Below are positions 25,163 through 32,257 of a stretch of DNA of 32,836 bases, in pieces (within the stretch, counting starts at the first letter, position 1; each line of letters begins with the position of its first letter). The DNA comes from Alphaproteobacteria bacterium (GTDB lineage Bacteria > Pseudomonadota > Alphaproteobacteria > Micavibrionales > Micavibrionaceae), in contig JAEUKN010000015.1 of the NCBI GenBank assembly GCA_016794305.1, positions 1-32,836 on the forward strand. Reading direction: 5' to 3'. The notes beneath the pieces were generated by a model. The model saw only the letters and a list, made by a program, of their open reading frames with translations. It made no database searches and had not been told where the DNA came from. The translations under genes were made by a program, and so were the position numbers.

Positions 25163-25840
25163 TTATTGTGCAACCCATTGTTGAATACCGATGCCATTTG
25201 AGCTATTCATATTCGGAACCCGCACAATCAGCATTGTTACCAACATATAGCTTTGGCTAATCGCTGAGCCCGCCTGATAGGTAATAACCAACGGAACCTG
25301 CACTTGCCACTGATAACGCTCTTGATAGAGCCCCTCCGCCACCACGATGGGCGTTTGCGCCGGCGCAGCCGAAATTAATTGTTGATTCTTCACAACATTT
25401 GTAATGATTTTTGAACGCTCGAGCGCCGATGAAAAACTTTGCCACCCTTCCTCAGTAAAGTTTCGGGACGATTCCTGCAATCTATATTGATAATTATTAA
25501 AACCAAAGGTCATCACCTCTGTTGCGGCTTGCGCACTCCAGGATGTCAAGGCACGCATGCTCAAATTAGGTTCGGTTAAAGATTGCATAGGCAACAAATG
25601 ACCATCCTCAGTTGTGGCAAAATACCTGTCTTCGGGGTTATGAAACTTGATAATAAACAGCAAAATAGCAATGAGGAACAATATGACCATAGCCTCAGTT
25701 ACGGCCAATCTTAAAACCCCCTTATAACCCGCACGGTAAAGCGCATTTCTTCCCCGCGACCAAAAATTATCCAGACTGGACTTCAATCCTTGGGGAGCTT
25801 TTGCGTGATATAATGATTTAAGTTTCAAATTCGTTTTCAT
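25163..25840 (-). CDS. DotI/IcmL-type IVB secretion protein (orphan)
   Basis: 225 aa. One N-terminal membrane helix (about 47-66) and a periplasmic VirB8-like domain. Stretches typical of IcmL/DotI/TraM are strong: YFATTEDGHLLPMQSLTEPNL, SWSAQAATEVMTFGFNNYQ, FTEEGWQSF and SYMLVTMLIVRVP followed by GIGIQQWVAQ. In Dot/Icm and IncI-type conjugation systems this protein is an inner-membrane part of the secretion channel. No other dot/icm or tra gene is adjacent: bdhA lies on one side and a GGDEF-EAL gene on the other. It may serve a system encoded elsewhere, or be a leftover or re-used part. Confidence 0.85.
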   Translation of the reverse strand: MKTNLKLKSLYHAKAPQGLKSSLDNFWSRGRNALYRAGYKGVLRLAVTEAMVILFLIAILLFIIKFHNPEDRYFATTEDGHLLPMQSLTEPNLSMRALTSWSAQAATEVMTFGFNNYQYRLQESSRNFTEEGWQSFSSALERSKIITNVVKNQQLISAAPAQTPIVVAEGLYQERYQWQVQVPLVITYQAGSAISQSYMLVTMLIVRVPNMNSSNGIGIQQWVAQ

Positions 25841-25878
25841 GTCTCTGAGATAGAGGCTTCCATATTGTAATAAAATTG

Positions 25879-25987
25879 ATATATGCTAGGGGTACTGAAC
25901 CCGTCGAGATTGTCCCTTTGCTCCTGACGCAAAACTCCCTCAGCCGCATCGCTTGCTCACAGCCGGCAATTCACTATCCCTAATATA
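25879..25987 (-). repeat. 110-bp palindromic element, diverged inverted copy
   Basis: Reverse-complement relative of 22897-23006. Shared blocks include TTGCTCCTGACG, CTCCCT, TCGCTTGCTC and GGCAATTCA, in the same order and spacing. Its own arms (25879-25899 and about 25970-25987) still pair at roughly 14 of 18 positions. It is not open in the frame used by the other copy (early stops). It lies 39 bases upstream of the IcmL-like start. Confidence 0.75.
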
Positions 25988-26423
25988 GACCATTTGCTAT
26001 AGAAGCAAAAAAATAATAGAACAAAAAATAACAAAACACGGCGGCCTGCGGCCGAATGCCTCATATCCGGCGCGAATCTAGCAAAACTTCGATCAACATA
26101 CAATCAAATTAGGTGACTTTTTAAATTGACATAGATATGATTAAATCATAATAAATCCAATAAAACAAATACTTAAGCTCCCATTCTTTCATGGGTTAAA
26201 ATCATGAAATTCTGTGCATAAAAAAATTAAAAATATTTTCATTTCTATGGGGCGTTTTAAATCTACAGCAAAATCAGTGTAAATATACTAAGTCTTAACA
26301 ATCCTTGGTTATTCTACAATCATAGAATAGTCAAATTGGGCTTGGTTTCTGTGTAACTTACAAAGTATTTTACAAAAATTTTAAATTAAATTGGGCACCT
26401 CTATGCTTCATGGGGAAAATGTA
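25988..26423. other. AT-rich intergenic region upstream of the GGDEF-EAL gene
   Basis: No gene is seen in these 436 bases; they are markedly AT-rich. Visible structure: a short GC-rich hairpin CGGCC-TGC-GGCCG at 26042-26054, and an inverted repeat TATTCTA (26310-26316) / TAGAATA (26323-26329) about 95 bases before the start codon, which could be an operator. No convincing sigma-70 promoter, riboswitch or DnaA box was recognised. Together with the palindromic element the gap spans 583 bases. Confidence 0.5.
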
Positions 26424-28580
26424 ATGGCGAATGAGCCAATCGAAAAAAGCAAAACAAAATTATTTGCATGGGCCAAAAAAAATTCTGATGATGAACCCCA
26501 AACAAACATTTGGAGTTCTAAGCTCAGCTGGAAAATTGTGGCCGCCGTCTTCTTGACGATTCTTGCGGTTCAGGCGTGCGTTATGGCACTCACACTGCGT
26601 AATTATAGCGACCGACAGCTATACGAACTGCGCGAATTGGCGCGCCAAACTCTGGTCAGTGTAGCAAGTGATCAAAAAGACCAGTTGGTATCGCCTTATA
26701 CTAGTGTTCAGCTCAGCCGTTTGGTCACTTTTTCCTCTATCGTCGGCATAGGCGTTTATTCCATTGACTTCCAGCTTTTGGGGGTGAGTGGCGAAAATAT
26801 GAACACCACATTGGTGGGTGAACGTGATGCTGAAAAAACATGGATTTCTGATGATGGGAAATATTATGAAACTGTGTTCCGCCCGAAAGATATTGACGGT
26901 CTGCCCTACTTTATTGTTGTGAGGTTGGATGCCCAGTCAGCGATGAATAAAGTCGATCAATATGTTCAACAAAGCATATTGATCATGATTTTAATGTCGG
27001 CCCTTGTGACCACGGTGTTGATGATTGCGCTCGGGAAATGGCTGCTGGAGCCAATCTTATTCCTGCGCGATAATGTAATTTTGGCGATTGCCAACCCTGA
27101 GGCACCGCATATTGAACGGTCCAATTATAATCCCAAAGACGAAATCGGCGCAACGATTGCGGCGACCCAGGAACTGATCAAACAAAACGCCAAAAACATC
27201 CGTCAGGTTAAAAACGCGGCCCAGAGCCAGATTCACCGCCTCGCCTATTACGATACGCTCACCAACCTGCCCAACCGGACTTTATTTTTGCAAAAACTTT
27301 CGGACCATGTGCGCGCGGCGTCGGAAACCCAGCAAGAAATCACGCGCCTTGCGGTGGTGGCCTTTGACCTCGACCATTTCAAGGATATTAATGACTCAAT
27401 GGGCCATAATGTCGGGGATGCTATTTTAAGCGCGATTGGCAAAAGGTTAAAAGCGTCCCTGCCTGAGTCGGCGATTGTTGCCAAATCAGGTGAAGATGAA
27501 TTTGCGGTGACCTTCCCGCTCACCAGTGATGCCCTCACCGCGCGCGATGTGGGTGAGCGCATTCGCGGCATTATTACCCAAGAACCCTTCCGCGTTTTCA
27601 ATGAAACCTTTCAGGTGCGGGCGTCCTTCGGGGTTGCGACTTTTCCCGATGATGCCCTCGACCCTGATCAGGTGCTTAAAAATGCCGATATTGCGCTTAA
27701 CCGCGCCAAAGAAGACGGGCGCGATTGCGTGCGCGAATATTTAGAGGATTTTGACCGCGCGGTTCAGGCCAGATTCCAAATGCTGCGCGATTTGCGCAAC
27801 GCGCTGGAGGAAGAAGAACTCACACTTTACTATCAACCGCAATTGGATTTGCGCACAGGACAAGTGATTGGCGCTGAAGCCCTGATCCGTTGGTTCCGCA
27901 AGGATAATAGTAAAGAGGGCGGCAAGTTTATCTCCCCTGTTGAATTTATCCCGATTGCCGAACAATCAGGGTTAATTGTGCCAATCGGAGAGTGGGTCAT
28001 GCGCCATGCCTGCCGTGAAGCCAAAAAATGGCATGATATGGGGCATATGATTCGCATTGCCATCAACGTATCGGGAGAACAATTCCAACAAAGCGATATT
28101 GTCACCTATACCGCGCAAATCCTCAATGAAACCGGCATTAATCCGAATTTTGTGGAATTAGAGGTGACCGAAAGTGCGTTTATGGAGGACATCCAAAAAA
28201 CCGTTCAAACGCTGAAGGATCTCCATGCGCTGGGGGTTGAGATTGCGATTGACGACTTTGGCACCGGCTATTCGTCCCTCTCTTACCTGCGGCAATTCCC
28301 GATTGATCGCCTAAAAATCGATCAATCCTTTATCCGCAATGCGCTCAATAACCCGGACGATGCCGCCATTGCCCGCACCATCATTGGTCTGGGGCGGTCG
28401 CTTAATCTCCACATCATTGCCGAAGGTGTGGAAACCAAGGAACACGAAGCTTTCTTGATCTCCGAAGGCTGTGAAGAGGTGCAGGGCTATCGTTACTCCC
28501 GTCCCCTCCCCGACTTCCAGATTATTGAGTTTATGAACCGCTACACGGGCCACTTAGATTATTTTGATCAGGCAGTTTAA
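26424..28580 (+). CDS. Membrane GGDEF-EAL protein, probable c-di-GMP phosphodiesterase
   Basis: 718 aa. Two membrane helices (36-57 and 184-206) enclose a periplasmic sensor of about 125 residues. A HAMP-like linker (about 207-262), a GGDEF domain (about 270-440) and an EAL domain (about 450-710) follow. The GGDEF signature is GEDEF (356-360), altered at its second Gly, so cyclase activity is doubtful; FDLDHFKDIND is kept, so GTP binding and regulation remain possible. The EAL domain has all key motifs: EAL 485-487, NVSGEQF, ELEVTESAF, DDFGTGYSSL (610-619) and AEGVET (666-671). Net function is probably c-di-GMP breakdown. ATG 26424 is chosen because GGGGA lies 7 bases upstream; ATG 26403 is an alternative. 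Confidence 0.92.
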   Translation: MANEPIEKSKTKLFAWAKKNSDDEPQTNIWSSKLSWKIVAAVFLTILAVQACVMALTLRNYSDRQLYELRELARQTLVSVASDQKDQLVSPYTSVQLSRLVTFSSIVGIGVYSIDFQLLGVSGENMNTTLVGERDAEKTWISDDGKYYETVFRPKDIDGLPYFIVVRLDAQSAMNKVDQYVQQSILIMILMSALVTTVLMIALGKWLLEPILFLRDNVILAIANPEAPHIERSNYNPKDEIGATIAATQELIKQNAKNIRQVKNAAQSQIHRLAYYDTLTNLPNRTLFLQKLSDHVRAASETQQEITRLAVVAFDLDHFKDINDSMGHNVGDAILSAIGKRLKASLPESAIVAKSGEDEFAVTFPLTSDALTARDVGERIRGIITQEPFRVFNETFQVRASFGVATFPDDALDPDQVLKNADIALNRAKEDGRDCVREYLEDFDRAVQARFQMLRDLRNALEEEELTLYYQPQLDLRTGQVIGAEALIRWFRKDNSKEGGKFISPVEFIPIAEQSGLIVPIGEWVMRHACREAKKWHDMGHMIRIAINVSGEQFQQSDIVTYTAQILNETGINPNFVELEVTESAFMEDIQKTVQTLKDLHALGVEIAIDDFGTGYSSLSYLRQFPIDRLKIDQSFIRNALNNPDDAAIARTIIGLGRSLNLHIIAEGVETKEHEAFLISEGCEEVQGYRYSRPLPDFQIIEFMNRYTGHLDYFDQAV

Positions 28581-28634
28581 GCCTCTTTTGACTAACTGTC
28601 GCAATACTATAGTGATTATAAGTTGACGATGTAA

Positions 28635-29600
28635 TCATAAAGGCGAAAACTCATTGCGAGGAAAGAGACATAGGTTCATTGACAAAAAACTCAAAACTGA
28701 TTTTTTAATACGACTATATTCTGATGGTTTCTGTTCCTGATAACACCATGTGGCTGCCTTCAGCAGATTGAGTAGTTTTGCCCTGAAAACATCTTGTTTG
28801 ATCGTATCCCATTGGGCATCCGTTATGCCATACCCTGTAAAAAATGCCTGAACGTGGTCTTGATCATCGTCCCATGTGATCATATTCCCCAATTCAAAGA
28901 CATTTGATGGCATGGCGTGGGTCAGTGTCCAATCAATCAAGACCACAGATCCATCCAACTTAACTATGCAATTATCTAGACTTATGTCGCAATGACAGAG
29001 GCAAGGAGGTCCATTGAGTTTTGATAATGGCGCCAAATACTCTCTAATTTGTTGTGTTTGCTCCGCATGAATCCCTAAAACTTGGTTCAAAATATCAGCT
29101 TGCAAAACATTGTTTTCATTCCACGCCCAAACCTCTTCCCATGGCTCCAAGAAATGCGGTGTAGGAAAAAGAGAGAAATTAAATCCATAACCTGCTGTCG
29201 GAACAATAATAGAGTTAACTTCTTTTGCAAAATGTCCCAGTTGTCTGTAGGTTTCTATTTGTGATTCTTTAGAAATTTTATTGCCAGATATGCCCTCAAT
29301 TTTTTCTAAAATCATATAGGATTCTGTGTTATCCAACTTTCCTACTGCATATACTCTTGGAACAGTCACACTTTTAGTTGCAACCTGTTCCATAACCCAT
29401 TTTTCTTTCATGAAGGTTTCAAATGAATCCGTCTGAACCCTTACAACATAACCGCACCCATCATTGGTCTTGACCTCGTAAACCTTATTTACAATTCCAC
29501 CTGTTAAGGGTGAGAAAGAGACAGGAATACTCATCATTTGATCACGAAACATCTGCCGCAATAGAGCAAATGTTTCTGAGTCACGGTTTATTGCACTCAT
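28635..29600 (-). CDS. APH/choline-kinase-fold phosphotransferase
   Basis: 321 aa, cytoplasmic. The N-lobe has LTGGIVNKVYEV and YVVRVQT (likely ATP-binding Lys position occupied by Arg). The catalytic loop is CHCDISLDN (His-x-Asp-x4-Asn) and the metal-binding Asp is in VVLIDWTLT. The fold is shared by aminoglycoside kinases, homoserine and choline kinases, and many kinases of unknown substrate; nothing here points to antibiotic resistance. The gene is visibly AT-richer than the neighbouring GGDEF-EAL gene, which may indicate acquisition. It is convergent with that gene (54-base gap) and follows the EF-hand gene after 25 bases. Confidence 0.78.
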   Translation of the reverse strand: MSAINRDSETFALLRQMFRDQMMSIPVSFSPLTGGIVNKVYEVKTNDGCGYVVRVQTDSFETFMKEKWVMEQVATKSVTVPRVYAVGKLDNTESYMILEKIEGISGNKISKESQIETYRQLGHFAKEVNSIIVPTAGYGFNFSLFPTPHFLEPWEEVWAWNENNVLQADILNQVLGIHAEQTQQIREYLAPLSKLNGPPCLCHCDISLDNCIVKLDGSVVLIDWTLTHAMPSNVFELGNMITWDDDQDHVQAFFTGYGITDAQWDTIKQDVFRAKLLNLLKAATWCYQEQKPSEYSRIKKSVLSFLSMNLCLFPRNEFSPL

Positions 29601-29625
29601 GGTTTAAACTTGGTCAAGTAAAAAT

Positions 29626-30267
29626 CTATTGATTATAATTGAAATATTCCAAGTGCATTGGACGGACGGAGGCAGCGTAGGCGCGTTTCCATTCATAGAG
29701 GTCGATCACGCCATCCTTATGCACATTCACCACATTGAACGGTTTGCCCAAGAAATCCAGCGGCGAAAGCCCGTCTTTATCCGTATCGAATTTGGATAGG
29801 TTGGAGCGTTGAAGGAATTTTTCCTCCGTAACAGTTTCCTTGGCCGCCTGCCCATCGGCCTGAAAATTCACCATTTCTATGGTTTTTTTGGTCATCGGGG
29901 TAAAGACAATAATTGATGGTTTCAACATTTCTTTGTTATCGATGACTTCGTTGCCGTCCGTGTCAAAAAATTTAAATAATTTTTCACCGACCTCATCGCG
30001 GTCCAAGACTCCGTCTTTATTCGTGTCAAAGTCCCACAAATTCAATTGTATCCGGTTGGGGTCTTTGTCTTGGGAGACTTCTACGCGCACTTTGGCCTCC
30101 GTCGCGCCCGGCTCAGAGTGGAGGAGTTCCTCTGCACGAGCCTGAATTGCATCAGGATTAATCGCGGGCGTTGCGGTGAGAGTGTCATCCGAAAATGCCG
30201 AATGAATCCCCGCTCCGCTTAAAATGGCCAGACTGAGCCCCATCATCAAAAAATTTTTTACGCGCAT
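29626..30267 (-). CDS. Secreted EF-hand protein with four calcium-loop motifs
   Basis: 213 aa. A signal peptide (MRVKNFLMMGLSLAILSG, likely cleaved near SAFS) is followed by a helical region and EF-hand loops: DTNKDGVLDRDE (81-92), DTDGNEVIDNKE (102-113), DTDKDGLSPLDF (161-172, lacking the final acidic ligand) and NVHKDGVIDLYE (181-192, starting with Asn instead of Asp). The first two should bind calcium; the last two are weaker. The role is unknown, perhaps a periplasmic calcium sensor or buffer. ATG 30267 is preferred over ATG 30273 because AAGGA lies 8 bases upstream of it. A perfect inverted repeat lies 45 bases before the start. Confidence 0.82.
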   Translation of the reverse strand: MRVKNFLMMGLSLAILSGAGIHSAFSDDTLTATPAINPDAIQARAEELLHSEPGATEAKVRVEVSQDKDPNRIQLNLWDFDTNKDGVLDRDEVGEKLFKFFDTDGNEVIDNKEMLKPSIIVFTPMTKKTIEMVNFQADGQAAKETVTEEKFLQRSNLSKFDTDKDGLSPLDFLGKPFNVVNVHKDGVIDLYEWKRAYAASVRPMHLEYFNYNQ

Positions 30268-30311
30268 GATCATATCCTTTCAAAAAATAATTAACCATAA
30301 AAAATACCAAA

Positions 30312-30342
30312 TTGGTATATTGCAAAACGGCCAATATACCAA
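30312..30342. promoter_or_regulatory. Perfect 11-bp inverted repeat upstream of the EF-hand gene
   Basis: TTGGTATATTG (30312-30322) and CAATATACCAA (30332-30342) are exact inverted copies with a 9-base spacer. A further overlapping short palindrome, ATACCAA-A-TTGGTAT, lies at 30304-30318. It may be an operator for the EF-hand gene, or a terminator of the TraX-like gene that ends at 30401; on the minus strand it runs into TTTGGTATTTTTT, a broken T-tract. The symmetry favours a protein site, but this is undecided. Confidence 0.5.
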
Positions 30343-30400
30343 AAACGCATATTTATAAAATCTTGCCTACTTTAGCACCGAATCTCATACCTTGCCAGAC

Positions 30401-31219
30401 TCAATTTTCCACCCCGTCATAATGCAAGGGCGTGTAGATTAAGTGCGGCGAGAACAAGTCTATTTCCCGCGCATTGATAAAAAACGCAATAAAATAAAAA
30501 ATAAGCAAATGGACAACATAAATCCACAAGCTTTGGCGACCGCAAAAACAAATTATATCGACCATAAAAGAAGGCATATAGCTTGTGAGCTTAACAAACT
30601 GTCTGGGCTGAAAGAACATAAGAACAAACATCTCAATAATTAATAAGACCGCATAACACAAAGCCTGTTGCGGCAAAAATCCAAAAAAAATAACCTCAAT
30701 AATCACTGTGCTAAAATAGACAACCGTTATAAAAATCACTATTTCCCATTGCTTCAGCGTAACTTCCGCTCTGTGACGAATATAGTAACCAAACAAAGCC
30801 ATCATATAGGCCAATGTCCCATATTCTAACAAAATGCCGCTGGGGAAGACCAATATGACTGAGATAACGAGGGAGGCAAAAAAGAGCGCGCGACTGCGAA
30901 ACGTATCGACTGCAAATTTTCCCAATAATGCTCTCACCGTCAAAATCGTGATCAGCATATTGAGCGGTAGGATATACTGCCCCATCACAATATTATGCAC
31001 CAGCAAAATCACGGCTCCGGCAATGATATCAGGCGCCAGTCTGCGCGTATTGGCATATCCGATCAAAAACATCCAACACGGAAAACTCAGCCGCCCAACC
31101 AACCGCATCCATGAATATTCAGGGAAAAAGAAAAACCCGATATGATCGACAAACATGGTGAGCAGCGCAAAAAGCTTGAGCAAATCATAGCTATTTATGG
31201 GCTCCCCGTCCCCGCCCAT
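30401..31219 (-). CDS. TraX-like integral membrane protein
   Basis: 272 aa from ATG 31219, with about eight membrane helices. The opening SYDLLKLFALLTMFVDHIG, then WMRLVGRLSFPCWMFLIGYAN, matches the TraX family, whose F-plasmid founder acetylates pilin. Chromosomal relatives of unknown role exist in many bacteria. LWIYVVHLLIFY near the end is also typical of acyltransferase-like membrane proteins. The frame extends to TTG 31255, or GTG 31243, at the stop of the preceding gene; no clear ribosome site marks any of the starts, so the N-terminus is uncertain by up to 12 residues. No pilin or transfer gene is adjacent. Confidence 0.7.
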   Translation of the reverse strand: MGGDGEPINSYDLLKLFALLTMFVDHIGFFFFPEYSWMRLVGRLSFPCWMFLIGYANTRRLAPDIIAGAVILLVHNIVMGQYILPLNMLITILTVRALLGKFAVDTFRSRALFFASLVISVILVFPSGILLEYGTLAYMMALFGYYIRHRAEVTLKQWEIVIFITVVYFSTVIIEVIFFGFLPQQALCYAVLLIIEMFVLMFFQPRQFVKLTSYMPSFMVDIICFCGRQSLWIYVVHLLIFYFIAFFINAREIDLFSPHLIYTPLHYDGVEN

Positions 31220-31244
31220 TTTGACTGCAAATCTTGCACGCACA

Positions 31245-32183
31245 TCACTGAACAATTTTATACATCTCCGTATCGGGGAGTCGCGTATCTTCGGTCAAAT
31301 CCTTATCTATTCCATTGAAAAGCTTGAACCATTCAACATCAGGATTATGTGCCTTCTGCGAAAGTCTAGCAATCGTCTCACCCTTAATAGGTTTTACTAT
31401 TTTAATGGTCCGGTTTTTCTTATTTTCTTTGCCCTGAACCTCGTCCCCATACGGCAACCCGTCAATGACAGCGAGGTAGGCACTACGGCCGGACACAGCG
31501 CGCTCAGCCGGTTTTACGGCGGGATAATTGGCAATCTCGGACTCAATGGCCGCCACTCGCTCCGGCCCAAATTTATATTTTCTCCAAAATGAATTGGCGT
31601 CCCCAATATCCCCAATATCCCCAATATATGAATGCTGATAAATATCTAAACGCTGCCAAAGCAATAAAATGGATTGGGAATTAAATCCGGAATTTATGAG
31701 GTATTTCACCGCCATCCGGTCAACGTTAAACTCACCCTGCCCCGCACGGTTGTCAGAGCGCGCATCGGCCAATTGATAGGCAAGCATAGTCGCGACTTCA
31801 TCCTCATCACATAAAAAACCCAGCAACCCGCGTGATATATACACATGATCATGATCTGCCCCCAAATAAATTTCAGGACGATCAACGATTACGACATCTT
31901 TAGGGGGGACATCTTCGGGTGCGCCAACCACCACGCGCTGCATCACTTGATCCAGAAAAGATTGAAGCTTGGCATTTTGATAGATTGGCAAATGCGATGG
32001 AATATCAGGAAAAGCAGAATTGTGCATTTCAACCTTTTGTTCGATTTCCTTAGGTGATGAAAACGCCATAGAGATTGAGCAAAATTGCATCACCCCGATA
32101 ACACAAAACAGCACCCCCGATATGAGAGTGATTTTAGCCCAGCGGAACATGAAAAAAGATATAAAATCGCTATTGAGCTTCAT
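31245..32183 (-). CDS. M48-family-like protein without a zinc site, with C-terminal LysM-like domain
   Basis: 312 aa. An N-terminal hydrophobic anchor or signal (about 13-40) is followed by a region with M48 protease architecture: VYISRGLLGFLCDEDEVATMLAYQLADA, then VDRMAVKYLINSGFNSQSI. In active M48 enzymes the first stretch ends in HExxH; here it is Y136-Q-L-A-D140, so both His and the Glu are lost, and the downstream Glu ligand appears replaced by Asn153. A C-terminal module (IVKPIKGETIARLSQ...WFKLFNG...KIV) resembles the LysM-like end of alphaproteobacterial M48 proteins. It is probably a non-catalytic periplasmic or membrane protein. It carries a GDIGDIGD tandem repeat (residues 188-195) and lies downstream of lpd. 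Confidence 0.7.
   Translation of the reverse strand: MKLNSDFISFFMFRWAKITLISGVLFCVIGVMQFCSISMAFSSPKEIEQKVEMHNSAFPDIPSHLPIYQNAKLQSFLDQVMQRVVVGAPEDVPPKDVVIVDRPEIYLGADHDHVYISRGLLGFLCDEDEVATMLAYQLADARSDNRAGQGEFNVDRMAVKYLINSGFNSQSILLLWQRLDIYQHSYIGDIGDIGDANSFWRKYKFGPERVAAIESEIANYPAVKPAERAVSGRSAYLAVIDGLPYGDEVQGKENKKNRTIKIVKPIKGETIARLSQKAHNPDVEWFKLFNGIDKDLTEDTRLPDTEMYKIVQ
31601..31627. repeat. 9-bp tandem repeat in the M48-like gene
   Basis: Three perfect copies of CCCCAATAT (31601-31609, 31610-31618, 31619-31627). They are in frame and encode the Ile-Gly-Asp repeat on the minus strand. Copy number could change by slippage without frameshift. Confidence 0.9.
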
Positions 32184-32257
32184 AATCTTTCTTTTCCTTC
32201 CCTCGTCCTTCCCACGACTCGCCCCACTCGCTACGACTTAAAAATTGAGCAGAGCGA

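Noticed and set aside
25841..26423. Replication origin or c-di-GMP riboswitch in the AT-rich gap
   Set aside because: No DnaA-box cluster and no recognisable riboswitch core could be found by eye; only short inverted repeats and the palindromic element are present.
28635..29600. Antibiotic resistance by aminoglycoside phosphorylation
   Set aside because: Only the general kinase fold is supported; nothing specific to known resistance enzymes and no mobile context.
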